A DNA stretch of 64,000 nucleotides from G942493375 sp942493375 (GCA_942493375.1 OW818698.1:1240001-1304000), one strand, 5' to 3'; shown: positions 1 through 9,667, counted from the stretch's first letter. A program made the numbers and translations. The notes: generated by a model not told the origin, from the letters alone.

Positions 1-1
1 T

Positions 2-868
2 CCGGCAAAGACATGGCTGATTGGTATGTCTCAGTGTAACCTGGGAGAGCCCTGGCGTGTTCAGATGAACGCTGACATCAAAGCAGCGGCTGAGAAGCAT
101 CCTGAACTGGAAGTGATCTATAAGGATGCTCAGAACAATTCCACTACCCAGCAGGACCAGGTCAGGGAGTTCATTGCCCAGGGAGTCAAACTCATCATTA
201 TCAGCCCTAAGGAATCCAGACCGCTTGTGAAACCAGTCGCTGAAGCTATGGATGCAGGTATACCTGTCATTGTTTTGGACAGAAGAGTTGAGGGTGATAA
301 GTTCACCTGCTTCATCGGCGGAGACAATGTGCTGATCGGCCGTGAAGCCGGCAAAGAGATGGTCAAACTGCTCGGAGGCAAGGGCAACATAATTGAACTT
401 AGAGGCCTTGCAACAACCAGCGGAGCCATCGAACGCCATCAGGGTTTCATGGAAGGAATCAAGGGTTCCAAAATCAAGATCATATTCGATCCGGACTGCA
501 AGTGGCTGGAACCAAACGCACAGCGCGAGATGCAGTCCGCCCTCGCCCGGTTCCCCCAGATCGATGCAGTATTCGGGATGAACGACCCGAGCGCCCACGG
601 CGCATACCTTGCAGCCAAGCAAGAGGGCAAAGGCCGCGAGAAGACCATCAAGTTCATCGGCATAGACGGCATCCCAACAGAAGGCGTCCGCTATGTTAAG
701 GAAGGCATTCTGAACGCTACGTTCCTGTATCCAACTGGTGGAGAGGATGCTATAAACACAGCAATCAAGATCCTCAACGGCGAAAAAGTGCCGAAAGACG
801 TAAGCATGGGCACCAAGATATATACCAAGGAAAATGTAGAAAGCGGCGGCGTGGCAATTGAGCATTAA
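2..868 (+). CDS. Sugar ABC transporter substrate-binding protein (5' end outside window)
   Basis: Periplasmic-binding protein of the ribose/galactose (RbsB-like) type, which captures a sugar outside the membrane and delivers it to an ABC importer. The reading frame is open from base 2, and the text KTWLIGMSQCNLGEPWR precedes and includes the first in-window ATG (26). Family proteins have a mature strand of this kind near their N-terminus, so the real start and signal peptide lie upstream of the window. Recognisable pieces are the PWR near the sugar site, QGVKLIIISP, AGIPVIVLDR, the GxxNxxxGREAG segment and the hinge-region text AVFGMNDPSAHGA. It ends at TAA 866-868. The ATPase gene follows after a 156-base gap filled by an inverted repeat. 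The sugar cannot be read from sequence. Confidence 0.92.
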   Translation, partial: PAKTWLIGMSQCNLGEPWRVQMNADIKAAAEKHPELEVIYKDAQNNSTTQQDQVREFIAQGVKLIIISPKESRPLVKPVAEAMDAGIPVIVLDRRVEGDKFTCFIGGDNVLIGREAGKEMVKLLGGKGNIIELRGLATTSGAIERHQGFMEGIKGSKIKIIFDPDCKWLEPNAQREMQSALARFPQIDAVFGMNDPSAHGAYLAAKQEGKGREKTIKFIGIDGIPTEGVRYVKEGILNATFLYPTGGEDAINTAIKILNGEKVPKDVSMGTKIYTKENVESGGVAIEH

Positions 869-892
869 AGCATAATTGTCATCCTGTAAAAT

Positions 893-964
893 TGTCATCC
901 TGAGGAACGAAGGATCTGCTTTTCGGTAAGATTAAAAGCAGATCCTTCGTTCCTCAGGATGACA
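893..964. repeat. Palindromic repeat family 1, copy A (perfect 31-bp arms)
   Basis: Left arm 893-923 starts TGTCATCCTGAGGAACGAAG. The right arm 934-964 is its exact reverse complement, around a 10-base loop. It lies between the binding-protein and ATPase genes. RNA from it would form a very long hairpin that could act as a processing or stability element. No T-run follows it, so it is not a typical intrinsic terminator. Confidence 0.95.
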
Positions 965-1024
965 AGGTGCTTGTTAATCCTGTCCAAATTGACCCTGATT
1001 GCCCACTATAAGCCGGAGTAGAAA

Positions 1025-2545
1025 ATGACTGATGCTACAATCCAAAATCCAGTGCTGGAGATGAAGGGTATTACTAAGACATATCCTGGCGTACGGGCGT
1101 TGGATGGGGTGGATTTGGTTGTACAGAAGGGTGAGGTGCATGCGCTGCTTGGGGAGAACGGCGCGGGAAAATCTACCCTGGTGAAGATCCTGGCTGGCGC
1201 TCAGCCTATGAACAGCGGTGAGATTCTTCTCAATGGCCGTCCGGTTGATATCACTTCTCCTCAAAAAGCTATGGAACTCGGTATCAGTATTATCTATCAG
1301 GAGCTGATACTGGTCCCCTATATGACAGTGGCAGAGAATGTGTTTCTGGGCAGGGAACCGACTGCGCTGCTCCCGGGATTTGTAAACTACGCTAAAATGT
1401 GCGAGGACGCACAGAATATCATTGATGGCCTGGGTGTCTCGATAGATGCCAAGGCCGTTATCAGCACTCTTTCAATTGCCCAACAGCAGATAGTTGAGAT
1501 TGCGAAAGCCCTGTCAGAGAAATCCCCTATTATTGTAATGGACGAACCCACAGCTACTCTGACCAGTAGTGAGATAGATAAGTTGTTTGAACTGATAAGG
1601 ATGCTCAAGGCGACCGGGGTCAGCATTATCTATATTTCCCACCGGATGGAGGAGATATTTGAGATTGCGGACAGAGTGACTGTGCTGCGCGATGGGCAGT
1701 TGGTCGGCACACACGATATCGGAGAACTCGATCAGCAGAAGATCATTCAGATGATGGTCGGACGCGATCTGGAGGTAGCCGTTGCAAGAGAACCGGTCGA
1801 GAATGGCAAGGTTGTGCTTGAGGTAAAGAACCTGTCCACTGAGTTCGTCAGGGATGTCTCTTTTAAGGTGAAAAGCGGAGAAGTGCTGGGGATATCCGGG
1901 CTAGTAGGAGCCGGACGGACTGAAATTGCACGGGCCATTTTTGGTGTAGGTAAAATCGACCGGGGTGAGATTTTCATAGATGGTAAGAAAACAGCATTTA
2001 AGAGACCGAGCGACGCTATCCGGGAAGGGATCGGGTTTGTAACAGAGGACCGAAAGTCACTGGGACTGGTGCTTTCAATGACTGTCAGGGACAATATCAC
2101 TCTTTCCAACATAGATGCCGTGGTCAGTGCGGGGTTTGTTCAACAAAAGGCTGAAAAGCAGGTTGCACAGCAGTATGTCGATGACCTGGCGATTAAGACC
2201 CCGGGAATAGAACAGCTTGTGCAGTATCTGAGCGGCGGTAACCAGCAGAAAGTAGTCCTGGCTAAGTGGCTTTTTAGAAATCCCAAAGTAATGATCTTCG
2301 ATGAACCAACAAGAGGCATCGATGTTGCTGCAAAAGCTGAGATATATAATCTCATTAACGCGCTGGCTGCGAAAGGCACAGCGATCATAATGATCTCCTC
2401 TGAACTGGCGGAAATTCTGGCAATGAGCGACCGTATTCTCGTTATGCACGAAGGCAGAATGACCGGCGAACTGATGAGAGAAGAAGCTACCCAGGAAAAG
2501 ATAATGCACCTGGCGATGAGCACTACTTTGGCATCCTCTGCTTGA
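1025..2545 (+). CDS. Sugar ABC transporter ATP-binding protein, two ABC domains
   Basis: Cytoplasmic ATPase (506 aa) of the RbsA/MglA/XylG type that powers sugar import. The first ABC domain has Walker A GENGAGKST, signature-like LSIAQQQIVEIAKAL and Walker B IIVMDEPTAT followed by the H-loop ISHRMEE. The second domain has a degenerate Walker A (SGLVGAGRTE), signature LSGGNQQKVVLAKWL and Walker B MIFDEPTRGID. An asymmetric second site is normal for this subfamily, and the length is typical. It follows the binding-protein gene on the same strand. The matching permease is not downstream, where a beta-helix gene follows, so it must lie upstream of the window or elsewhere. The ATG at 1025 has only a weak Shine-Dalgarno (GGAGT). 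Confidence 0.95.
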   Translation: MTDATIQNPVLEMKGITKTYPGVRALDGVDLVVQKGEVHALLGENGAGKSTLVKILAGAQPMNSGEILLNGRPVDITSPQKAMELGISIIYQELILVPYMTVAENVFLGREPTALLPGFVNYAKMCEDAQNIIDGLGVSIDAKAVISTLSIAQQQIVEIAKALSEKSPIIVMDEPTATLTSSEIDKLFELIRMLKATGVSIIYISHRMEEIFEIADRVTVLRDGQLVGTHDIGELDQQKIIQMMVGRDLEVAVAREPVENGKVVLEVKNLSTEFVRDVSFKVKSGEVLGISGLVGAGRTEIARAIFGVGKIDRGEIFIDGKKTAFKRPSDAIREGIGFVTEDRKSLGLVLSMTVRDNITLSNIDAVVSAGFVQQKAEKQVAQQYVDDLAIKTPGIEQLVQYLSGGNQQKVVLAKWLFRNPKVMIFDEPTRGIDVAAKAEIYNLINALAAKGTAIIMISSELAEILAMSDRILVMHEGRMTGELMREEATQEKIMHLAMSTTLASSA

Positions 2546-2611
2546 TTTAAAATGCATTATCACGCGGAGACGCGGAGGACGCAGAGAAGATAAGAAAGAC
2601 AGGTCAATGTA

Positions 2612-4450
2612 TTGATATACCAAAGAACATACTTAAAACGCCTTGTAATAACATTCATTACGGGTGCCGTTATAATCTCAGGAGTTCAGTCATATGCAGG
2701 CTCCTCGAAGACTGTCAGAGTGTTTGATGTTGCTAAACATGGGGCTGTGGGTGACGGGAAGACAGATTCCGGACCGGGTATTCGCAGGGCTATTGCTGAT
2801 GCAATCGAATGCGGGGTTCCTGCTGAGGTGCGTTTGGGACCGGGGAAGTATCGTGTAGGTGGGGATCCTGAAAAGAAAGCTGCTCTGGTTATATTTGGAG
2901 CAAAGGATCTTGTGTTACGTGGAGCAGGTACGAAGACCGAATTAATTATTACTAACCCGGAGGTGGGTGGAATATCTGTATCGGACAGCGAGAATGTCAC
3001 GGTCAAAGACTTAGCTCTGGACTATGATCCGGTTCCATTTACTCAAGGTAGAGTTATCGCAACAGATAAAGCAAACAGCACATTTGATTTCAAACTAGAC
3101 AATGGATTTCCCCTCCTCAGTGAGGAGTGGTTTATGAGAGCTGCTGCCAGGTGGGGACTGATAATTGATCCTCAGAAACCTATTCTCAAACCCGGAGCTC
3201 CGGATTTTGTTTATCTTGACAGTTGGTCAAAGCTGGATGACAGCACCTGGCAGGTGAAGCTGGCGGAGAGTGACCTCGGTAAGATCAGGGCATTCGCAGT
3301 TGGTGACAGGTTTGTGCAGATAGCAAGGTCTGTTGCTTTGCACGGTGTTGTATTCTGGAACAACAAGAATGTAACACTCCAAAACGTGACTGTTTATGCA
3401 TCACTGGCTGCTGCCAGTGTGTTTGGGCTGAATGATGGTTTTGCTGTGAAGGGACTCTCTGTTCGAATACGTCCTAAATCCTCACGGTTGCTCTCAACTA
3501 ATGCAGATGGCATCCATTGTCCCATGAACCGGTCGGGAGTCCTGATCGAAAAGTGCTTCTTTGAAGGCATGGCAGATGATGCAATTAACCTCTATACCCC
3601 TCCAGCACTGGTCAAGAAGGTATTATCCCCAAATGAATTGCTGGTCAGTAATGGATCCAACATACAAAAAGGAGATGATCTCCAGGTGTATAACCCCAGA
3701 AACGGAAGAGTCCTTGGAACAGTAAAGGCTGTAGAAACCAGTCCATCAGAGGGCAATACATTGTTAAGATTTAGTAGCGCAGTGGATGGCATAACAGCCG
3801 GCACAGATCATCGAGATTCGGACTCGGTATATGATTTGTCCTCATGTGGGCAGGAGTATATCATCCAGAAAAACCGCTTCGGAAAACACCGGGGCAGGCA
3901 GATATTGCTCAGAGCAGGTAAGGGTGTTATTCGAAACAACATACTGGAAGCATCAGGGTCCTGCGGTATTGCAATATACAACGAACCAGACTATCCCGAA
4001 GGTCCGGTCCCAAGCGATATATTAATAACCGGCAATAAATTCACCGGCAACCTGAGCTATCCAAACGGCGCTGCTATGCAAATAACTCCGATGAGTCTGG
4101 GATATAAGCTGGCTGAGGGACGCGGGATTCACAATATCGAAGTGAAAAACAACACATTTACAAATGTCGGGATTATATACATTGCCGGGGTATCCGGAAT
4201 CAAGTTTACCAAAAACACAATCCAGGCTGATGCAAGTGACAAGCACAAGATCGGTTCCGGACTGATTACATTTGAAGACTGCAACGGGATTGTTATTAAT
4301 GACTTAACTGTTGCAGACTGCAGACCTGGAGCAAAACCTGCGGTTGAAGTGAGAGCAATGGTCGATCCGGGGAGCAATGGATTCTCTATTCGTAATCTGA
4401 AAACTGAAGGAACTGGAGTGCTGGATAAGCGGGTTGCAGATAAACACTAA
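2612..4450 (+). CDS. Secreted right-handed beta-helix (pectate-lyase-like) protein
   Basis: Predicted exported protein of 612 aa. A basic N-terminus and hydrophobic stretch (RLVITFITGAVIISGV) ending near SYAGS looks like a signal peptide. Next comes VFDVAKHGAVGDGKTDSGP, the classic opening of Pectate_lyase_3 / GH28-type beta-helices. Many helix coils with N-rich turns follow (NVTVKDLAL, NKNVTLQNVTVYA, IRNNILEASGSCG, ITGNKFTGN). Such proteins cut or bind polysaccharides, but the substrate cannot be stated. The start is TTG 2612. No ATG occurs near the N-terminus, and the ATG at 2607 is followed by a stop. The Shine-Dalgarno is weak (ACAGG). It directly follows the sugar-transporter ATPase gene, which fits a sugar-scavenging locus. 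Confidence 0.82.
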   Translation: MIYQRTYLKRLVITFITGAVIISGVQSYAGSSKTVRVFDVAKHGAVGDGKTDSGPGIRRAIADAIECGVPAEVRLGPGKYRVGGDPEKKAALVIFGAKDLVLRGAGTKTELIITNPEVGGISVSDSENVTVKDLALDYDPVPFTQGRVIATDKANSTFDFKLDNGFPLLSEEWFMRAAARWGLIIDPQKPILKPGAPDFVYLDSWSKLDDSTWQVKLAESDLGKIRAFAVGDRFVQIARSVALHGVVFWNNKNVTLQNVTVYASLAAASVFGLNDGFAVKGLSVRIRPKSSRLLSTNADGIHCPMNRSGVLIEKCFFEGMADDAINLYTPPALVKKVLSPNELLVSNGSNIQKGDDLQVYNPRNGRVLGTVKAVETSPSEGNTLLRFSSAVDGITAGTDHRDSDSVYDLSSCGQEYIIQKNRFGKHRGRQILLRAGKGVIRNNILEASGSCGIAIYNEPDYPEGPVPSDILITGNKFTGNLSYPNGAAMQITPMSLGYKLAEGRGIHNIEVKNNTFTNVGIIYIAGVSGIKFTKNTIQADASDKHKIGSGLITFEDCNGIVINDLTVADCRPGAKPAVEVRAMVDPGSNGFSIRNLKTEGTGVLDKRVADKH

Positions 4451-4526
4451 CCCGCATTATTCATGATTAACTCAGCTTTTGTCCCTACTGCCGGACAAAA
4501 GCGAAGCTTGGTGAATAAAGCGGGCT
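4451..4526. repeat. Palindromic repeat family 4, copy 1
   Basis: A 76-base imperfect inverted repeat starting CCCGCATTATTCATGATTAA immediately after the beta-helix stop codon. Its reverse complement recurs at 23582-23659 with a few changes. The element therefore exists in both orientations, each time just after a gene. Confidence 0.9.
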
Positions 4527-4555
4527 GAGATTATTGGTGCTTCGTAGATAGCTCG

Positions 4556-4637
4556 TGCATCGGCAGCGGCGCTGCGGGAATAATAGTTCGTTGAACGACA
4601 ATACTTTGTACGTCCCTTCGCTCTGCTACCGATGCAT
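4556..4637. repeat. Palindromic repeat family 3 (TGCATCGG...CCGATGCA), copy 1
   Basis: Ends TGCATCGG and CCGATGCAT enclose a variable centre. Related copies lie at 35168-35251, 35347-35430 and 46944-47027. CTTCGTAG just upstream is shared with the 46.9-kb copy. Confidence 0.8.
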
Positions 4638-4744
4638 AGTGCTATATAGTTATGCGATTAGATCCTCACCTGAGATCAGAAGGGCATTATAGTGGGCTAT
4701 GAGTAATACTATATCAGGGATATTGCCAATATCATCTAGATAGA

Positions 4745-4809
4745 ATGACAAGTATAGTAATGATTAGCATACTTGTCATTACTATAACTATCATTACTAT
4801 ACTTGTCAT
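4745..4809. repeat. Perfect 20-bp inverted repeat
   Basis: ATGACAAGTATAGTAATGAT (4745-4764) is exactly inverted at 4790-4809. The 25-base loop itself contains CTTGTCATTACTATA, a further copy of the arm sequence. The 4451-4966 gap otherwise holds only repeats, and no gene is supported there. Confidence 0.92.
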
Positions 4810-4885
4810 GAGCATACAAGCCTCCGTAACCAGAAAGGAAGGATTGTATTGCCGGCATGTTGTATAAGAATACAACACTAGCTTC

Positions 4886-4918
4886 ACATCCCCCCTACCC
4901 TCTTCAAAGGGGGAATCA
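4886..4918. repeat. C-run/G-run palindrome (family 5), copy 1
   Basis: CATCCCCCCTACCCTCTTC followed by AAAGGGGGAAT. Similar units occur at 57794-57834 and 59652-59690. Confidence 0.7.
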
Positions 4919-4966
4919 GGTATTACCGTTTTTGATTGATTAGATTGCTATGAATAAGGAAGTGTA

Positions 4967-6790
4967 ATGAATATTAGAGCATTGCTTATCTGTCTTTTCT
5001 TGTGTTTCTGTACCAGTGTGGTATGTGGTCAGGATAGAACTGGAGCTAAGTCTGACGGTTCGTCTATTCCTGCTCTGGTAAAATATCCAAAGTTGAATGA
5101 CTTCTTCCCCTATGGGTTCTGGTATGCGGATGGGTGTTATACCGGGGATTATTGCCGGAATATGCCGGAAGACTATCAGGCACGGTATGAGAAGATTATG
5201 CATGACCTTGCCAGGCATCAGGTCAATACAATTATCCCATCCAACAGGGTGGTGTATCCGGACTATCTGAATACTATGCAGAAATATGGGCAGCGGAGTG
5301 TAAGTGCTCAGAATTTTCTCAACAATAATCTAGTCAACGGACGAACAAACCTTACTGATGACAAATTAATGCTGGTTACGGAACAATGGGCCGGGCAGCT
5401 TTCAGTTAACAAGAATCATCCAGCGCTGTTGGCCTGGCATATGATCGATGAACCCCACCCGGACATTGCACCTACAATCATCAAGCTAAAAGATTTCATA
5501 GAAGCAAATGAACCTACACATCCGGTCATTTATACTCACCAGGACCTACCGATAAGCTTCAACCAGTCCGAAGTGGACCTGATGAGAACTATGGATGTGG
5601 TTTTGTCTGACTGCTACTCTCTGAATGAAGATTTTGGATTTGATCCCTGGCTCTACGGAGATGTGGCGATGTCAGAGTTCCGGCGGTTAACCCCAAAGGC
5701 TCTGTATTGGCCGATTATTCAGTCATTCAATTATGGCAAGATGCCTACCCTTGCTGAGCTCAGAGTGATGATCTATCATACCATCGGCTGCGGCGCCAAA
5801 GGGATGTTCTTCTTCACTACCGAGCAGTCCGGAATTACCTGGGAAGCCCCTGGGTACCTGCCTATGTACAGCGGACCTGGAAATGCATGGTTTTCTGAAG
5901 ATGAACTGCTGGGAGAGATCGGCAGAATCGGATATTATCTGACCTCAGCAGGACCTTTGCTGATCCCGTTGGAATATCAGCCTAAATATCCTGCTAAAAT
6001 CACTGCTCCGATGTTTACTTCCAAGATAGATGCAAAAAAGATAAAGCTGAGACCGATAACAATGCTGACAAGGTCTACGATTCACATAGGGGCTTTCACC
6101 GGTAGAGATTATGATGTGCTGGTAATAAGCAATGATGACCCTAATAAAACAAGGCAGGGGTTAGTTTCTATTCCAGCTGTTTCCGGAAAGAAGCAAGTCT
6201 ACGACCTGTATGACTTGAAGGAAGTACCGACGCAGATAGTCGACGGACAGGTGCAGTTCAATGTCCGGTTTAAAGATGGTGACGGAAGACTATACTTAGT
6301 GGGGAATGCAGAGACGTTCAAGAATGCCAGCCAGACTGTTCTGAGGCACAGATATGATCGGCAGACACTATTAGTAAGCCTGGATATGGGACTTGCTCAA
6401 GCTGGGAAAATTGATATCCAGTCTGTTCAGAATCTCTTAACTAAGGCTGCTGATTTGGCCGCAAAGAACGAGTATTTCAGAGCCATTAAAGTTGTAAGTC
6501 AATCCAAACAACAGCTTGTGAAAGTAGAAAAACAGAATCCTGACTACTCTCGAATGAAAACAAGTATAGAAGCAATGCGATCAGGTTTCACTCAGATAGA
6601 TGATACTTTCAAAACCCAACCAGCTAAAGAGATACCTGTAGCTATGAAAACAACCATGCTGCAGCTGACCAAACGGTTTGGGGAACTTGAAAACGGATTC
6701 CGCACCGGGAATATGAACCCCACCGAGGCCGATTCACTGGCAGGGGCACTGAAAGAGTTTCGGAAGACTGTGGTGTTTGTGAAGCACTGA
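4967..6790 (+). CDS. Secreted TIM-barrel glycosidase-like protein
   Basis: 607-aa predicted exported protein with signal peptide ALLICLFLCFCTSVVCGQ. The body resembles clan GH-A barrels (GH2/GH5/GH42-like): PYGFWYADGCYTGDY, a helix-strand run HQVNTIIPSN, then WHMIDEPHPD. That last segment is the kind of W-x-x-x-DEP stretch that carries an acid/base residue in such enzymes. GAKGMFFFTTEQSG is a later barrel strand. A C-terminal region of about 120 residues is helical and basic, without recognised motif. ATG 4967 is preceded by AAGGAAG at a 5-base spacing. No specific family is claimed. It lies among other secreted carbohydrate-active genes on the same strand as the upstream transporter genes. 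Confidence 0.7.
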   Translation: MNIRALLICLFLCFCTSVVCGQDRTGAKSDGSSIPALVKYPKLNDFFPYGFWYADGCYTGDYCRNMPEDYQARYEKIMHDLARHQVNTIIPSNRVVYPDYLNTMQKYGQRSVSAQNFLNNNLVNGRTNLTDDKLMLVTEQWAGQLSVNKNHPALLAWHMIDEPHPDIAPTIIKLKDFIEANEPTHPVIYTHQDLPISFNQSEVDLMRTMDVVLSDCYSLNEDFGFDPWLYGDVAMSEFRRLTPKALYWPIIQSFNYGKMPTLAELRVMIYHTIGCGAKGMFFFTTEQSGITWEAPGYLPMYSGPGNAWFSEDELLGEIGRIGYYLTSAGPLLIPLEYQPKYPAKITAPMFTSKIDAKKIKLRPITMLTRSTIHIGAFTGRDYDVLVISNDDPNKTRQGLVSIPAVSGKKQVYDLYDLKEVPTQIVDGQVQFNVRFKDGDGRLYLVGNAETFKNASQTVLRHRYDRQTLLVSLDMGLAQAGKIDIQSVQNLLTKAADLAAKNEYFRAIKVVSQSKQQLVKVEKQNPDYSRMKTSIEAMRSGFTQIDDTFKTQPAKEIPVAMKTTMLQLTKRFGELENGFRTGNMNPTEADSLAGALKEFRKTVVFVKH

Positions 6791-6811
6791 ATTGATTAGT
6801 TACCTGTGACT

Positions 6812-6880
6812 TGTCATCCTGAGGAACGAAGGATCTGCTTTTTAACCGAAAAAGCAGATCCTTCGTTCCTCAGGATGACA
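6812..6880. repeat. Palindromic repeat family 1, copy B (perfect 31-bp arms)
   Basis: Arms 6812-6842 and 6850-6880 are identical to copy A's arms, with a 7-base loop. The copy lies 22 bases after the stop of the preceding gene. Confidence 0.95.
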
Positions 6881-6899
6881 GGAGCCATTAACTCCGCAA

Positions 6900-7017
6900 C
6901 CCCGTTAGTCCTGAGTAGCCGCAGGCGTATCGAAGGGCGGCTTCGGAGAGACTGTCCCGTTAAAATGTGCACAACTGACCGCCCTTCGATACGCTACGCT
7001 ACTCAGGACTAGCGGGG
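6900..7017. repeat. 118-bp inverted-repeat element (family 2), copy 1
   Basis: Outer arms CCCCGTTAGTCCTGAGTAG and CTACTCAGGACTAGCGGGG enclose a second pair, TCGAAGGGCGG and CCGCCCTTCGA. The centre contains TGTGCACAACTGACC. The copy at 57620-57737 keeps the same ends but carries this centre inverted. Confidence 0.9.
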
Positions 7018-7078
7018 TAAAGTAGCGTCAAGTCTCCAAAAGAAGGGGGTAGTGGGATGTGATTCCACTGCCTTCGCT

Positions 7079-7103
7079 CGGGTGTGATTTGTAATCACAC
7101 CCG
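7079..7103. repeat. Short perfect hairpin
   Basis: CGGGTGTGATT (7079-7089) and AATCACACCCG (7093-7103) form an 11-bp stem with a 3-base loop, 82 bases past the end of the minus-strand gene at 7185. There is no U-run on either side. It is followed by GTTAATCCTGTTAATCTTG-type tandem units at about 7141-7172. Confidence 0.7.
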
Positions 7104-7184
7104 AAACAGAAAGTCATTAAATAAGGCACAAAACCAATCCCGTTAATCCTGTTAATCTTGTTAATCCTGTCAAAATTCCCTTCC

Positions 7185-9563
7185 CTACTCCCTCGTAATT
7201 TTCAGCTTGAATGTCTGCTGGTATACGGACTGGTCTACTGTGCCATAGACGTCGTCTGAGCCTATGTGGCCTACTATTATTATTTTACCGTCTTTTAGCT
7301 GCAGTCCCTTGGGATAGTAGGCTGTGCCTTTGATATCGAGTCTGTTCCAAGTCCTGCCTTGATCGGCTGTGTAGTACATTCCGTCAGTCCCGCAGTGCAG
7401 GATCAGGCCCTCTTTGGTCGAGATAACTAACGGGTAGCCGCTGTGCGGGAATGGGACCCGTGTTGGCTTATCCATCACAAATGTATCCCCAGTTTTACGA
7501 GCGATTGTCTGCAAACGGTCGCTGTACCAGTAGGAATCCGGGGGAGTCGGTCCCATTCTGCACGCGCCTTCCGGGATATCGGTCATATGATTTGGGTAGT
7601 GTTCCACACGGTGTATCCACAGAAGATCACCATTGGGGAGTTCGCAGAAATCGCTCTCTTCGCAAACGCCATCTGCAGTCGGCATCAGAACGATCGGTTT
7701 GCTCCAGCTTTTGCCCTTATCTGATGAAACGAACATCATCTTGGTCATATAGTTGATCATCCGGTCAGGGCCATCACCGCGTTTATAACACCCAGCGAAC
7801 ATAACCAGCCTGCCGTCTTTGAGCGGTCTTATGAGGGTCGGCCAGCACCGGTACTGGTCAACCGGCATGAAATCTACTGGCTTGCTCCAGGTCTTTCCCT
7901 TATCTTTCGACCATGTTGTGTATCCGCTGGCATTCAAATCAGCAACCGGCCAATGAGCGACAACAGTCGTCCAGTCCGGTAAAACAACAGTTCCACGGAA
8001 GGAATCATCAGATAGCTGATATCCACCATACGATCCTGTCCCTCCACTGCTTCCACTGGAAATCACAGTCCAGGTTTCTCCATTGTCTTTGGATTCCAGC
8101 TTTGGAGATGATGACACTGGATTGCTTGTAGGGCCGGTTATCTGCCGGAAATCACAGCGCAAGGAGCCATCCGGAAGCTGTATGAGACCTACCCAGGAGG
8201 TATATCCGGGTGTTTCTGGTGAATGGTAGATAACCTTGTCTGAATAATCAGTGACTTCCACTTTGGTTATTCTGCCGGGCATTCTGGCGGTATCACTCAT
8301 GATCTTTTGAATCTCTGCTTTATTTGGGTTGTTGTCTATATAGTCAGCTTCCCAGAACAGTATCTGCTTTGCTCCAAGCTTGTGCGCAAGTGTGACATTC
8401 TCCTGGAAAGAAGCATTGTCAGTCGGCACCCAGCCATACAGCCAGACATCAACTTTATCACCAACCAGTTTCTTGAGATAGTTGTAAGCAAGTTCAGGAG
8501 TTCCTCCGCTGTTTGGGTAGTAATAACCAGCTGGAGCAGCAGCATCTATGAGACCATCTTTAGCCCAGGTTTCTACGTCAAGTAGCAGACCCTGCAGGTT
8601 GTCTGCATACTTCGGGTTATCACCACGATAACTCCAGGGATGCTGCACCAATACTGCGACAGGCAGCTTGGTCTTCTTTGAGTTTGTAAGCTTGCGGACC
8701 ATTTTCATGAACTCGGTCTGCGGCTCTGCCCGGTACTGCACCCAGCGCATATCGTTATTGGGAATATCGTGAGGGTCGATCTTGTATTTGGCTTTAAAGC
8801 CTTTCACAAGGATGTCTTCATAGCCATAATCAGCCACCCCACCCGCGTCTACTTGAGGATCCCTTACATCACCTGTCCTTATCCAGTCGATGAACACTCC
8901 ATCTACTTTGTACTTATCCAGGACTTCCTTTATGATCGCCAGCTTATATTTACGGACTTCGGGATAGGCGAAACTGAGTTGGGTGTGATAGAATCCGCCA
9001 TCTCGCCTCTTCCAGCGTTGTTCCGGATGAGCAAGAGTATATCTGCTGGGCCAACCCCAGGCGTGGTCATCTTCATTTATGCTAAACCACGCATGGACTT
9101 CTATTCCTATCTCATGCCCGTACCTTACAGCCTCTCCCAAAGAATCGATTGTCCCGTAATGGAACAGGTCTTTTATCTTCTGCAGGATTGCATCATTTTT
9201 CTGCGCACCTACTTTGCCGATTTCTTCAGGTTTGGGATTGAAATAAGACTCACCATGTGGAGACCCCATAGGATCCATAAGGTTGCTTGGATAGAGAGAC
9301 CTACCGGCATCGAGGCAGCGCCAGTATATCTTCGACCATCCGGCAGCCTTGCACATGTCCAGCATATGGCGGACGCCAGCAAGCCCGTCGTCCAGTCCGG
9401 GGACGTTGTCCTTCAATACCCAGTCTGAATGAGTAAGAGGAGAACTTAGTATAAGTTTTTGCTTACTATCCTGCGCAGATGATTCCGCCCAGCACGAGCA
9501 GCATGTTGCTAATGCAGCGATGCATAAGGCTGCAAAGATCAGGATTTGATCAGTTAGTTGCAT
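7185..9563 (-). CDS. Secreted GHL10-like barrel fused to sialidase-like (Asp-box) domain, paralogue 1
   Basis: 792-aa exported two-domain protein. The signal peptide is ILIFAALCIAALATCCSC, possibly a lipoprotein type given the cysteines. Residues about 40-420 resemble GHL10/DUF187-type glycosidase barrels: SLGEAVRYGHEIGIEVHAWF, then VDGVFIDWIRTGD, and LGAKQILFWEADYI near the barrel end. Residues about 430-790 carry sialidase Asp-boxes of the S-x-D-x-G-x-[ST]-W form (SKDNGETW, SKDKGKTW, SSDKGKSW, TADQGRTW). This suggests a beta-propeller that cleaves or binds sugars. A close paralogue is encoded next door at 9776-12169, so the pair arose by duplication. The order barrel then propeller suggests one polypeptide acting on a branched glycan. 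The substrate is unknown. The start is ATG. Confidence 0.8.
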   Translation of the reverse strand: MQLTDQILIFAALCIAALATCCSCWAESSAQDSKQKLILSSPLTHSDWVLKDNVPGLDDGLAGVRHMLDMCKAAGWSKIYWRCLDAGRSLYPSNLMDPMGSPHGESYFNPKPEEIGKVGAQKNDAILQKIKDLFHYGTIDSLGEAVRYGHEIGIEVHAWFSINEDDHAWGWPSRYTLAHPEQRWKRRDGGFYHTQLSFAYPEVRKYKLAIIKEVLDKYKVDGVFIDWIRTGDVRDPQVDAGGVADYGYEDILVKGFKAKYKIDPHDIPNNDMRWVQYRAEPQTEFMKMVRKLTNSKKTKLPVAVLVQHPWSYRGDNPKYADNLQGLLLDVETWAKDGLIDAAAPAGYYYPNSGGTPELAYNYLKKLVGDKVDVWLYGWVPTDNASFQENVTLAHKLGAKQILFWEADYIDNNPNKAEIQKIMSDTARMPGRITKVEVTDYSDKVIYHSPETPGYTSWVGLIQLPDGSLRCDFRQITGPTSNPVSSSPKLESKDNGETWTVISSGSSGGTGSYGGYQLSDDSFRGTVVLPDWTTVVAHWPVADLNASGYTTWSKDKGKTWSKPVDFMPVDQYRCWPTLIRPLKDGRLVMFAGCYKRGDGPDRMINYMTKMMFVSSDKGKSWSKPIVLMPTADGVCEESDFCELPNGDLLWIHRVEHYPNHMTDIPEGACRMGPTPPDSYWYSDRLQTIARKTGDTFVMDKPTRVPFPHSGYPLVISTKEGLILHCGTDGMYYTADQGRTWNRLDIKGTAYYPKGLQLKDGKIIIVGHIGSDDVYGTVDQSVYQQTFKLKITRE

Positions 9564-9667
9564 TGCTATATGTTTCCCCCACTAATCAATTAGAATATGG
9601 ATCAGTTATTAACCGCGAAATTCGCTAAAGAACGCGAAAAATAGGTTTGCGCGAACAAGCCCACGTT

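Noticed and set aside
6806..7012. 68-codon plus-strand frame
   Set aside because: It consists entirely of family 1 and family 2 repeats.
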